Shown: piece by piece, positions 30,812 through 39,740 of the stretch
Numbering within the stretch: position 1 is the first letter of the stretch
Layout: the number at the start of each line of letters is the position of its first letter
NCBI GenBank assembly: GCA_022606425.2
Contig: JAHDVF020000517.1
Location: 124,001 to 188,000, forward strand
Length of the DNA: 64,000 nt
Reading direction: 5' to 3'
Origin: Lepidostoma basale
Lineage: Eukaryota > Arthropoda > Insecta > Trichoptera > Lepidostomatidae
Notes under the pieces: model-generated
Databases searched by the model: none
Told to the model about the DNA's origin: nothing
The model's input: only the letters and a program-made list of their open reading frames with translations
Made by a program: the position numbers and the translations under genes

Positions 30812-30884
30812 ACCGCTCGCCACGGCGGCCGGGCTAAGACCAATGATATGTGAGAAGAATGAATGAAGAAACGGTTGCAAAGAG

Positions 30885-31060
30885 AATAAAGTCTGAAATT
30901 CAGAAATATCGAGGAAATTATGTCACGACCAACAAAATAAACTAACGTAAACCATTCTAGTAGCCAGGAAAGGTCGCGCGTGCAGGACATGCTGTATGAA
31001 TGGAGAGGCGTCAAAAAAATTGTCAGGGAAGTGGAGCGTGGTGGTAAATTGGAATCTTTT
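30885..31060 (+). mobile_element. Degenerate LINE-X-related 3' fragment
   Basis: TCACGACCAACAAAATAAAC, GCGCGTGCAGGACATGCTGT and ATGAATGGAGAGGCG line up in order with the HDQIN..., RACMTRCMNVEE codons of LINE-X, but with many indels. Old copy. Confidence 0.4.
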
Positions 31061-31074
31061 GTATTTATTAATGA

Positions 31075-31445
31075 AGGGACCAAATGATTTTACTGAAATC
31101 TCTCGCTGAAAGTTCATCTTAAATAATATTAAAATAAAACGATGTTTTGTAAAATCTATTTCCACTTTTTTCTGTATTTCGACAGCGACTGGTTTTGCCA
31201 GGCTCAATGGCATTGACAGACTGGGTAACCATTAGAAACTTTCGTATTTATTAATAAAAGGACCCATTATTTTACTTAAATCTCTTTATGGATCTTCAAT
31301 TTAAACGGTGTTTTTTTTTAAATTGCTCCACTTTTTCTTTAGTTCGACAGTGACCGATTTTGCCAGGCGCATCAACAAACTGGTCGGACCCAGTCTGTTG
31401 TTGCCAACGGGGCTGGCGAAACCGGAAGCCGTCGTTCTATGTCTT
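31075..31445. repeat. Family C repeats, tandem and inverted
   Basis: Two minus-orientation halves (about 31,050-31,230 and 31,232-31,375) share TTTATTAATRAARGGACC, ATTTTACT..AATCTCT and TTCGACAG..GACYG.TTTTGCCAGGC. A plus half, GGGGCTGGCGAAACCGGAAG, follows at about 31,407. The core is degraded: GCAAAAC replaces GCGAAAC in the first two. Confidence 0.55.
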
Positions 31446-31990
31446 TATTTAAGTGTATGTTTGTTCATTCGTGTGTGTATTAACAATCACTCTTTATTAC
31501 CCAACAATATGGTAAATAAATTTCAAAATAAAGACAAATGTGAAATATATATATTTTTTTTTAATCGTTCTTTTATTATTTTATAAAGGGACTATAATTT
31601 GTGAGTGCGTAATTCCAGCGTACCATCAATATTCACCGGAATTTCGCAACTCGAAATTCTTGATGCATTAAATCTCATGAAAAATGAATTACGTGGATTT
31701 CAATTCAATTAGCACGTTGGTTACCTTCCTCCCACGCAAAACAAATTCACTCGCGGCTCGGCCCGCCTCTCTCCGCCCACCCAATCCTCCAAATTCATAC
31801 TCCAAATTTCATTACTCTTCTAGGAGGGCAAATTCTCGGATTCTGTAAACACTCAAATTCTGGACTTCGCGCAAAGTACATACGTTCCATTTTCAAACTC
31901 ATGCGTAACGCTTAATAATTTAAATATTTTCGTATACGAGTATATAGAAAGGAATGTAAGGTGGATGAATGCATTCTGAATAAAATTTAA
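31446..31990. other. No recognisable feature
   Basis: AT-rich with a GC-richer patch around 31,720-31,850. A 92-codon frame overlapping 31,308-31,586 is made of repeat sequence plus T-runs. No gene supported. Confidence 0.45.
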
Positions 31991-31994
31991 AAAA

Positions 31995-32462
31995 ATTATT
32001 CAGAAGCTTGGAGCTGGAAAAAGAAGGATGAAAGCAGTATAAACGTCGTAGAAGTGAGATCACTACGAAGAATGTGCGGGAAAACGTTTTATGATAGAAT
32101 ACCGAACGATGAAATAAGAAATAAATGTAAGGCAGATGACTGCATCATGAATAAAATTAAAAAAGGATCCCTGAGATGGTTCGGACATATGGAACGAATG
32201 GATGAGAGTAGAATGGTTAAAAAGTTGTACACAAGCAGCGTGAGTGGGAAAAGAAGCCGAGGACGACCGAGGAAAACATGGCATGACCAAATTAATCAAT
32301 TACTAAAAGGCGGCCACATTCGAAGTCGGAACAATCGACGTGCGTGCATGGTACGATGTATGAATGTAGAGGATCCCGAGAGGTATTCCAGGACAGGCCA
32401 GTGTGGCGATCCATCCTCTCTGCCTAGCCCTCCGGGGAAATGGCGTGATGGTTAGTAGGTAG
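31995..32462 (+). mobile_element. LINE-X 3' fragment (about 470 bp), diverged subfamily
   Basis: From EAWSWKKKDES through SLRRMCGKTFYDRIPNDEIR, KGSLRWFGHMERMDESRMVK and GRPRKTWHDQINQLLKGGHI to the 3' hairpin region CCCTCCGGGG and GGTTAGTAGGTAG tail. Distinguished by TSSVSGKRSRGRP. The frame is almost intact at 32,054-32,455, but there is no catalytic domain. Confidence 0.9.
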
Positions 32463-32580
32463 TTTGTACGTGTGGAATGAATGGATAAAGGAGAGTATAA
32501 TATATAATTTTTAAATAAATCTAATAAAAAAAAATTGTTCTAAACTGTTGATGACTATTTAATATCGGGTGGTGGTCACA

Positions 32581-32745
32581 ATCGGGTGGTGGTCTAGGGG
32601 ATAGAATTATTGTCTCCTGATCCAGGGGACTTGGGTTCAAGCATGGACACGACAAGATTCCTTTTTCATAATAATGAGCTTTTTTCTGCTCACATTGAAG
32701 ATTGTAAAAATAAATTCTAATATCATTGATTTAAATCCTTGTATT
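32581..32745 (+). mobile_element. SINE2 (tRNA-derived), best copy
   Basis: Pol III-type promoter: A-box-like TGGTCTAGGGGAT at 32,590 and B-box-like GGGTTCAAGC at 32,633. The body ATAATGAGCTTTTTTCTGCT, CACATTGAAGATTGTAA is shared with copies at 37,035, 50,150 and 320. A 14 bp piece of its start (ATCGGGTGGTGGTC) is repeated at 32,564. Non-autonomous; its partner LINE is unknown. Confidence 0.75.
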
Positions 32746-32829
32746 TTAAATAAATAAAAATATGTATTTGAATGCTTATATTTTCGCAACGCTTAAATTC
32801 ACTTTTAACAAAAAGGTCACCGACGCCCT

Positions 32830-33095
32830 TCGTAAAAAAAATGATGAAGAATGGTTAAATCTGAGAAAGACAAGTAGTGTGAATTAATAAAGAAGTGGAG
32901 GGAGGACAACGAAAACGTGACATAACCAAATTAAGCAATTACTTATATCGAAACAATCGGCGAGCGTGCTCTTCACGGTGTGAGAATGTAGAAAATTTGC
33001 TAAAGTAATGTTAGAATAGTACAGTGTGGCGGTCCATCCTATCTGCATACGCCTCTGGGGAAACTCCGTGATGTTTAGGTAGTAAGTTTCGTATT
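32830..33095 (+). mobile_element. LINE-X 3' fragment, degenerate
   Basis: Ordered matches to GTTAA..., AGGACAACGAAAACGTG (RPRKTW), ATAACCAAATTAAGCAATTA and GTGTGGCGGTCCATCCTATC, ending GATGTTTAGGTAGTAAG. Related to the 32 kb subfamily. Confidence 0.65.
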
Positions 33096-33214
33096 ATTTT
33101 CTTTACTTGTACTTTTTTTTTTTTTAATTGTTTATGCAATACTTTTATTTGTAATAAATAACAGATATTAATACTGCGAGAATTCATATTTTTTTAATAT
33201 GAATGAAAACGCAA

Positions 33215-33361
33215 TATAAAATAATTAATACAAAAAAAAATGTCTGCATTCTAGAAGTTTTATTATATTTTATGGGAATAACATTGTTCGCCTTGCATTA
33301 TCGAATATGGTTGTAGAGTAAGGGATACACTAAGGAAGGGCATCTGTGACCCGAAACATGT
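33215..33361 (+). repeat. Family D half copy joined to family E hammerhead-like motif
   Basis: Family D left arm (TCTAGAAGTTTTATTATATT, GGGAATAAC) runs to about 33,310. Then 33,330-33,361 reads CTAAGGA-A-GGG...CCC-GAA-ACATGT-T, a family E core with one mismatch to CUGANGA. No good helix I. Two repeat families fused or nested. Confidence 0.45.
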
Positions 33362-33589
33362 TATATGGAACGTGCATTAAAGCATTGTGAAAATAGAATT
33401 ATTAAAAGTATAGAATATTCTTAATCCAATTCCAAATGCTGAATGCATCTAATCAGGAGCGGAAGACACGTGGAAGAAAAAAATATTAAGAAGGCTTCGA
33501 GGACGATAAGCGAAAAGGGACTTCAGGAATTAACGATATGTGATAGACATAGTTAATGCCTTCCGCAATGGCAAGGCTGCAACGAAGGG

Positions 33590-34010
33590 ATGCCGATAAT
33601 AATAATAATAATATGCTAACTTTTATAGCGCCGTTTTTGTGATGTAATAACACCTCAAGGGCGCATTAAGACGTGTTTTAAATCTGAAAATCTATATGTG
33701 AATGCTGCATCTGATTTTCGCGATCGGTTAAAAAGTATATTAGAACAAAGTATAAACGTTTAGATTGGGTATGAAATATGAAAAAGATGGGTTTTCAGTT
33801 TAGATCTGAAATCTGTAGGATCATTTATGCATCTGAGGTGTGAAGGGAGATTGTTCCAAGCTGATGGACCGGCTACCGCGAACGCTCGATCCCCGAAATT
33901 TGTACTGGGGCAACGTTTCGGCTCAACTAATCTTCCTATTGCCGAGGAGTTCGCCGAGCGAAGTGTGGATTTGCTTGTAGGCTGTCCGTTATAGTCCGTT
34001 AATTCAGTCT
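33590..34010 (-). mobile_element. CR1-like retrotransposon 3' end
   Basis: On the minus strand (about 33,960-33,770) the codons read GDRAFAVAGPSAWNNLPSHL, then a TDFRSKLKTHLF pattern. This is the classic GDRAFS.A.P.LWN.LP..LR....F...LKT.LF C-terminus of CR1-type elements. It is followed by GCCCTTGAGGTGTT and GGCGCTATAAAAG, ending in (ATT)n at 33,600, the usual CR1-like 3' end. Catalytic domain absent. Confidence 0.75.
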
Positions 34011-34660
34011 ATGAGGGTTCCCCTGCCTACCCCTCAGCACAAAAAAGTATGTATACCGTATATCTATTTTGAATAGTGAGTGTTCGCAATGTTAATTATA
34101 ACTTGTTATTGTTAGCCAGTTCGTGTTACGCTAGGTAAGCACGTACCAGTATTATTAACAATAAAATAACAATACTCATAAACTTCCCATAGCATCGCTT
34201 GTTTTATCCCAATAAATAAATACTTTGGAGCATTATATACGCCAACAAGAGATCTGAAGCTCAAATCTCGGCGAACCAAAACCCGAAATCAGTTTTCGAT
34301 TAATTTTCTCGTAAATTTTGTAATCTCTATATATTTTCTCTCCGTGTCGCATCGGGGGGATCTCGATTAAGACCTTAAATCATCCGCTTTGACGATAATA
34401 TGAAATCTAAATAAATTTGAGCTGGGTGTAAACCCGATAATCTTAATCGATTCTCCTGTAAGGTTTGTGCCCCAAAATAACTTATCCACGCCGGTTCGGG
34501 CTGATAATATAATCGCGAGTCTAATACTTAAAAATGCCTCGAGCTATGTTTATTCAGGTGACCACATTTCAAACGAAACGTTTTATCTTACAACGCGTAG
34601 GTATCTTTCTCCCTTCCTTCACTTAATTTAAATAATCTCAAATTTGATTTATCTTAGCTC
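34011..34660. other. No recognisable feature
   Basis: Single-copy-looking DNA. No frame above background and no repeat recognised. Confidence 0.5.
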
Positions 34661-34664
34661 TATT

Positions 34665-34712
34665 TCATATTTTTATAATAATAAATGTTTATACAACAGC
34701 AAACTTTTTTTT
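34665..34712 (+). repeat. About 50 bp direct repeat, left copy
   Basis: ATTTCATATTTTTATAATAA then TAAATGTTTATACAACAGCA and AACTTTTTT. It recurs at 35,396-35,448 with a 3 bp insertion (ATT), right at the 5' end of a LINE-X insertion. See the findings. Confidence 0.85.
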
Positions 34713-34719
34713 CTTCTAT

Positions 34720-34855
34720 GTTCGCCATACTTTGTGTTGTAGATGTTTTATTTGGATTTTATATATTTATGTACTTTGCATATACAACACTATTAAAATT
34801 ACATATCGGACATGTTTCGGAAAACCAGTACTTCTTCAGTGATACATATTATAAA
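34720..34855 (-). repeat. Family B partial copy
   Basis: Minus-strand core: CACTGAAGA, AGTACTGGTTTTCC, GAA, ACATGT, C. Outer words TTCGCCATACTTTGTGTTGT and TGCATATACAAC match family B. Helix II is mismatched. Confidence 0.5.
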
Positions 34856-35395
34856 ACTAACTAACTAACTAACCATCACGCCGTCTTCCCGAAGGGGTAG
34901 GCAGAAAGAATGGACTGCCACACTTTTCTTTCCTGACGTATTTCTCTCGCTTCCTCAGCATTCATACATCGTGTCATGCACGCGCGTCGATTTCTCTGAC
35001 TCCTCACATGGTCGACATTCAATATTTGATTTATTTGATGCGTGCCACGTTTTCCTCGGTCTTCCTCTATTTCTGGTTCCATTTACATCATTAACATATA
35101 ATTTTTTTACCATTCTTTCTTCATTCATTCTTTCCATATGTCCAAACCATCTTAATGATCCTTTCATTATTTTGTTCATGACACCATCATTCGCACCGCA
35201 TTCTCTTCTTATATGTTCATTCCACACTCTATCATACACAGAGTATCCACACATTCGTCTAAGAGATCTCATTTCTACTGTATTTATTCTACATTCATCC
35301 TTCTTTTGCCAGTTCTATGCTTCGCTTTCATACATAAGGGTCGGTAGAAGAACACCATTGTGTACTGCCATTCTAGCTTTTTTGGATAGGTTTAT
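34855..35395 (-). mobile_element. LINE-X 3' fragment (about 540 bp)
   Basis: Minus-strand frame encodes MRSLRRMCGYSVYDRVWNEH, MKGSLRWFGHMERMNEERMV and NGTRNRGRPRKTWH before a frameshift. Hairpin CCCCTTCGGG, tail (GTTA)4. Its 5' end stops at the NLSKKARMAVHNG codons and is fused, with TAGGTTT at the junction, to a second copy of sequence lying about 190 bp beyond its 3' tail. Confidence 0.9.
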
Positions 35396-35448
35396 ATTTC
35401 ATATTTTTATATTATAATAATAAATGTTTATACAACAGCAAACTTTTT
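35396..35448 (+). repeat. About 50 bp direct repeat, right copy
   Basis: Second copy of 34,665-34,712, abutting the truncated 5' end of the LINE-X insertion. Confidence 0.85.
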
Positions 35449-35593
35449 TATTTATTCTCCTCTCTCTCTAGCTCTCTTATTCGAGAAAATTCTAAGCATG
35501 TGGTGATATAAACCCTTATTCTACCAGCGATGAAGGTACAATACCTTCGAATTATTTAAATTAAATGAATAAACTGTTTTATTCTTGTATTTT

Positions 35594-35785
35594 GACGACC
35601 TTCGTGGCAGAGTGGTAAGAGTTCTGATTCCCATTCCGAAGGTTCTGGGTTCGATTCCCGGAGATGACAGTGTGATTGTCACACTGTCTTTGATCTGGTG
35701 TAGAATTCTCGTGACAATAAAATGGCGATAGATTGGCTACATGTCACATGTCACGAGAATCAATATATCAGCTTAAAAAAAAACA
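35594..35785 (+). mobile_element. SINE1 (tRNA-derived), best copy
   Basis: The head reads like a tRNA: CGTGGCAGAGTGGTAAGAG (A box at 35,605) and GGGTTCGATTCCCGG (B box at about 35,648). It continues past the tRNA part into a body, GTGTGATTGTCACACTGTC, TCGTGACAATAAAATGGCGA and ACATGTCACGAGAATC, then an A-run. Minus-strand copies are at 37,470 and 48,320. It is not a functional tRNA gene: the arms after the anticodon do not close into a standard acceptor stem. Confidence 0.85.
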
Positions 35786-36094
35786 TTTGTATACTGTAAT
35801 TGGGTTCAAGCGACCTGTTGTATACGTAAAAAAAAAATTCTGGAACCCCCAAAAATATTATAAGTTGGTTATCAAATACTTTTTTTTTTAATTATATTAT
35901 ACATACTCTGCCCTCGAATGTGTACGTTGATAAAATTTATTATTAGGTTATCAAATATTTAAAGCTATGTTCAAAATTTGTGTTGTATTTTGCACACGAA
36001 TTATCTTTCTCTGTAATTTGTGTTGTATTGTGCAATATTGTACTATCAATTTTTACTATTATGTTATACATACTTTGCACTCGAAGGCGTATGT
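35786..36094. other. No recognisable feature
   Basis: AT-rich, including two loosely repeated segments (TTTGTGTTGTATTTTGCACA / AATTTGTGTTGTATTGTGCA at 35,976 and 36,016). Confidence 0.45.
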
Positions 36095-36545
36095 TATTAA
36101 AATTATTTCAGATAATCTAACGATTTTACTCTTTATTTCTACAGCGACCGGTTTCGGCAGGCTAGCTGGCATCGACAGACTGGTGACACTGTTTTAAACT
36201 TACTCAACTTTTTAGGTAACAAGATTATGCACAAAATTAATTTATAAATAATTATGTTAAATTCAAATTAATTTGATTAAATTTCAGTGTACTTAAAAAC
36301 GATATTTAAAATAACATTTATATGGAAATTTTATTTTAGTAAATTTTACAAAATTATTTTATTAATATTTTTGTATAGAATTTTGTTTACTACCCATGAT
36401 GTGTGTGTATGTAAATGAGTAAGTTTACAAGTGTCACCAGTCTGTCGATGTCAGTTGGCCTGGCGAAACCGGTCGCTATCGAAATAAAGCCAATAAGCGG
36501 AAGTAGTTAATAAAAACATCGTTATATTTAATTACTATTTAAAAT
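36095..36545. repeat. Family C inverted repeat, most complete copy
   Basis: Left half (36,100-36,215, minus orientation) and right half (36,405-36,545, plus) are inverted copies: ACAGCGACCGGTTTCGGCAG / CTGGCGAAACCGGTCGCTAT, and CAGTCTGTCGAT in both. A 190 bp AT-rich spacer separates them. Each half carries a hammerhead-like core. It encodes no protein. Confidence 0.7.
36437..36478 (+). ncRNA. Hammerhead-like motif, family C
   Basis: CTGTCGA, T, GTCAG, TTGGC, CTGGC, GAA, ACCGGT, C, GCT. Same layout as families A and B: 7-base box, one spare base, 5 bp helix II (one G-U), GAA, self-complementary hexamer, then C, giving a GUC triplet. The first box is CUGUCGA instead of CUGANGA; A at that position is normally required, so activity is doubtful. 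The left half (36,142-36,184, minus) has GCCAG/CTGCC in helix II. Confidence 0.35.
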
Positions 36546-37034
36546 TAATGCACACTCTGTTTGATGTTCTTTTTTTGTGTTACTAGCAAAATACCTTTAA
36601 TATAGTAGTACTAGCAAAATAAATAGTACATATGCAATATGAATGTAGGCGCATAATAAATTGCAGATATGTCGGGTCTTAGTGCCACCGTAAAGTATGT
36701 CAGAATCGGTACCACTATCATAAATCATGTTTAGTGCAAATCTCACCGCTACGTCTGGATGCATTAATACTGCGGCTCACATTGCCTTCAATGAAAAACA
36801 CACAACACATTAATATCCCTGTGATATCATATTCTGATTGATTGCTGTGGTTATCCGGTCGTGTTTCAACAAAATATAACTTTGCGATGGAGAGCTTTTT
36901 TGTGACACGCGTGGGTGTTACATTACATAGATTAAGGCTTGTTAAAAATAGCATAGATTGATAATGTTAAAATTATCAGTATATGTCGACTCAGGGAAGG
37001 AAAACATGTGCCAATGTTGGGTAGTTTTCAAGTT
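36546..37034. other. No recognisable feature
   Basis: AT-rich to moderate GC. Frames of 78 and 94 codons have no domain. A short duplication of AGTACTAGCAAAATA occurs at about 36,580-36,620. Confidence 0.45.
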
Positions 37035-37185
37035 GATGGTGGTCCAGGAGACACAACGCTTGGCTCCTGATCTAGGGGACTTGGTTTCAAGCTTGAATAC
37101 GACCCGATTCCTTCTTCATAACAATGAGTTTTTTTTCTTCTCATATTGGAGATTCCATAATGAACTCTTAAACCCAATGGATGCG
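37035..37185 (+). mobile_element. SINE2 copy
   Basis: TGGTGGTCCAGGAGA head, GGCTCCTGATCTAGGGGACT, B-box-like GGTTTCAAGC, and ATAACAATGAGTTTTTTTTC body. The end runs into a family D element at about 37,195. Confidence 0.65.
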
Positions 37186-37194
37186 AATGAAAAT

Positions 37195-37350
37195 GTCTAT
37201 TTTTTTATAAGTTTTATTATAAGTTGTAATTATTGTATGTGATAATAATTATAATATGTGATAATAATTATAATAAAACTTCTAGAAAATAGACGTTTTC
37301 ATTCATATTATTTTTTTAGTATGGGGTTGTACTTAATTACATAAAATAAT
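37195..37350. repeat. Family D partial copy
   Basis: Right arm AATAAAACTTCTAGAAAATA, GACGTTTTCATTCATATTA and the tail TAGTATGGGGTTGTACTTAA are clear. The centre is replaced by a short duplicated TATGTGATAATAATTATAAT. Confidence 0.55.
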
Positions 37351-37469
37351 AAATATTTCTAAAACCGTTAATTTAAATCATCGGTGTAAGTACTTCATTT
37401 TTATTATTATTATTGTATACAGCAGGTCGTTTAAAACCAATAATTGTATGCAAGTGGTTTTCAGCTATT

Positions 37470-37632
37470 AAATTGATGACATGTAATAGGTAGCTATTAT
37501 CTATCGCCATTTTATTCTCATGTGAATTCTTCACCGGACCAATGCAGTGTGAGAATAACACTGCCATCACTGGGAATCGAACTCGGAACCTTCGGTGTGG
37601 CATTCATTGCTCTTGCCACTCTGTCACCTCAC
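37470..37632 (-). mobile_element. SINE1 copy
   Basis: Minus-strand head with B box (GGGAATCGAACTC on plus) near 37,570 and A-box region AGAGTGGCAAGAGC at the end. Body CGCCATTTTATTCTCATGTG matches SINE1. Diverged by about one base in eight by eye. Confidence 0.75.
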
Positions 37633-38285
37633 AATATATAACCCCTTTATATCAATAGGAAAGCATTTTATTTTATTTTTATTAATGCACTTTGCAGATT
37701 TGCGGAATTGGTCAGAAAACCATGACTCTACTCTTGCACTTGAAGGAAGCATTCCATAATGTTGATCCGGCGATGTGTGCCGCGGGATGCGAAATGATAA
37801 CACTAACCCGGATGCTGCGAGGAAACAGCCTCGGGCGGGATGTTGCTCAGTTCTGATTACACTGCGGCGCGTGCTGTGTTGATTCGGAACAACGGATGGT
37901 TTCCCCGCGGGTAGTTGGGGCTCCCCTATCACGATAGTAAGATATTCTACATGTAAATCTTCTCAAATTTTAAGGGTAGAAGAACTGTTTGTATTGTTCA
38001 CGACATACCCTAATTAATTGTATTTGCTAAAAGCGGTTGATCAACATAATATTTCAGTTATTCTTCTGATTTTTCTTTCTTTCTTATTTATATTAAGTAT
38101 TATACAAATTATTTTTATGGTATTTTATGCACAACGACACATGGAATGATCCACGTGTATATCACTTGGAGACCGTATAACCAACGTGGATATTAGAATA
38201 CTTATTATGAGATTCTTTGAGAATCCCATCATCTTTATGTTGCGGGTATAATAAATAAATGTATACAGCACATTGTATTTATCCA
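37633..38285. other. No recognisable feature
   Basis: GC-richer patch at 37,690-37,960 with a 102-codon minus-strand frame (no domain), then AT-rich. Nothing supported. Confidence 0.45.
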
Positions 38286-38287
38286 CT

Positions 38288-38465
38288 TTAACTAACTAAT
38301 TAACCATCCCGCCGTTTCATCGGAGGAGTAGGCAGATAGGATGGACCGCCAAACTGTTTTATCCTGACATAACTCTCGCGCCTCTTCTACATTCACACAC
38401 CGTGACACGCACGCTCTCGATTGTTTCTACGATCACGGCCACCTTTCAGTTATTGTTATTTGGTC
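38288..38465 (-). mobile_element. LINE-X 3' fragment, diverged
   Basis: GGTTAATTAGTTAGTTAAAG tail, diverged hairpin and the codons for RRACVTVCECRRG-like sequence; 5' end at about 38,465. Confidence 0.7.
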
Positions 38466-38469
38466 ATAG

Positions 38470-38545
38470 GCAATATAAGAAGCCCTGATGAAGCTTGATA
38501 CAAGCGAAACTAGTCATCATCAATTATACCATATTAATCGTACCG
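38470..38545 (+). repeat. Family F repeat with hammerhead-like core
   Basis: CTGATGA (38,485), A, GCTTG, ATA, CAAGC, GAA, ACTAGT, C. The two conserved boxes and helix II are perfect, and ACTAGT is self-complementary, followed by C (GUC). Upstream AAGAAGCC and downstream ATCATC do not pair, so helix I is missing or lost. Only copy seen here. Confidence 0.45.
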
Positions 38546-39260
38546 TGGTTAAATACAAGTGTTTAATTATTTTATATTTATAAATTTTAAATGTCTAACC
38601 ATAAAGTGATTGCTTTATATGAGAATATATTTTGTATAAGTACCAAAATATTTATATATGCATTTTCCGGTTTATAAATGAAATTGATTATTGAATATCC
38701 ACTTCTGATTGGAGTCGCAGCGCTGCTCCAAGACTCCGCCCTTACTGCCATGCCCTTTAAATATATTCGTCTTATCCCTCTGCGAGGGGCTGATCCCCGA
38801 ATACCTCGGGGCTGGGCCCTGATTGTTCCTTTCCGCTTCCTCCCAATCGGCGGGAAAACAGGAGTTATCAGGCTAATTTTCCAATTCTCTTTTCCGAAAT
38901 CGTCCCCCATTCGTACGGATGCTGTGGAAATTTGCTCAGAATGAGATTTGAATTACCCTTATCTCCGTTGTGTGTATAACCACGCTAATTTACCGAGAAC
39001 ACGACGCATTTCTATCCCAGTAACTGATTCGTACTTCAGTTGTGCCTCGCTCATGCTAGTTCCGCGACTGTTATCTGTTTGCTGGTATTGGTTCGGAGGG
39101 GATCCGTAATGTAATTATTTCAAAGGATTTTCTACCCTTTAATGATTAACTTCCATATCTAGCCTATTTGTTGTCTTATAATTGCGATCTTATCCAAAGT
39201 TATGCTGATTTTAATTGTGATGTCCTTTTGTGTTAGAACTGCAATTTTATTCATAGAAAT
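38546..39260. other. No recognisable feature; GC-rich patch
   Basis: The segment 38,690-38,945 is GC-rich and open in both strands (88 and 107 codons) but shows no domain. It occurs once in the window. Confidence 0.4.
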
Positions 39261-39261
39261 G

Positions 39262-39740
39262 ACCCTTATGTATGGAAGCGAAGCATGAAACTGGCAAAAG
39301 AAGGATGAAAGTAGAATAAATGCAGTAGAAATGAGATCTCTTAGACGAATGTGTGGATACTCTGTGTATGACAGTGTCGAATGAAAATATAAGAAGTGAA
39401 TGTAATGCTAATGATGGTATTATGAACAAAATAATGAAAGGTTCATTAAGATGGTTTGGACATATGGAAAGAATGAATGAAGAAAGAATGGTAAAAAAAT
39501 TATATGTTAACGATGTAAATGGAACCAGAAATAGAGGAAGACCGAAGAAAACGTGGCACGATCAAATAAATTATATATTGAATGTCGACCATGTGAGGAA
39601 TCAGAGAAATCTACGCGCGTGCATGGCACGATGTATAAATGTTGAGGAAGCAGGAGAAATATGTCAGGAAAGAAAAATGTGGCAGTCCATTCTTTCTGCC
39701 TACCCCTTCGGGGAGACGGCGTGATGGTTAGTTAGTTAGT
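39262..39740 (+). mobile_element. LINE-X 3' fragment (about 480 bp)
   Basis: Starts at LMYGSEA, then KDESRINAVEMRSLRRMCGY, MKGSLRWFGHMERMNEERMV, NGTRNRGRPKKTWHDQIN, IEE..GEICQERKMWQSIL SAYPFGETA and stop, hairpin CCCCTTCGGGG, tail (GTTA)3. A single extra base at DSVS/NENIR breaks the frame. Confidence 0.9.

Larger units (their letters stand above)
26940..30840 (-). mobile_element. LINE-X, near full-length non-LTR retrotransposon
   Basis: About 3.9 kb on the minus strand. 5' leader (about 30,840-30,018) starts with a GC-rich TTAGCCCGGCCGCCGTGGCG and two tandem 38 bp units; then a single long frame (30,017-27,030), a 3' region with hairpin CCCCTGCGGGG, and a T/G-rich tail GTTTTGTTTTTTTGTTTGTT. 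Non-LTR elements of the RTE-like group end in short repeats rather than poly(A), which fits. No clear target duplication. This copy is the best candidate source for the (GTT)-tailed fragments at 15.1 and 23.3 kb. Confidence 0.85.

Noticed and set aside
30760..30840. HDV-like ribozyme at the LINE-X 5' end
   Set aside because: Some non-LTR elements start with one, but I could not draw the nested double pseudoknot from the GC-rich start; the exact 5' end is also uncertain.
35594..35670. tRNA gene (good A and B boxes)
   Set aside because: The sequence continues into a SINE body and has two more copies with the same body; arms do not close into a full cloverleaf, so it is a SINE head.
38678..38944. 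88-codon plus-strand frame in a GC-rich patch
   Set aside because: Opposite strand is equally open (107 codons); openness follows from base composition, and no domain is recognised.
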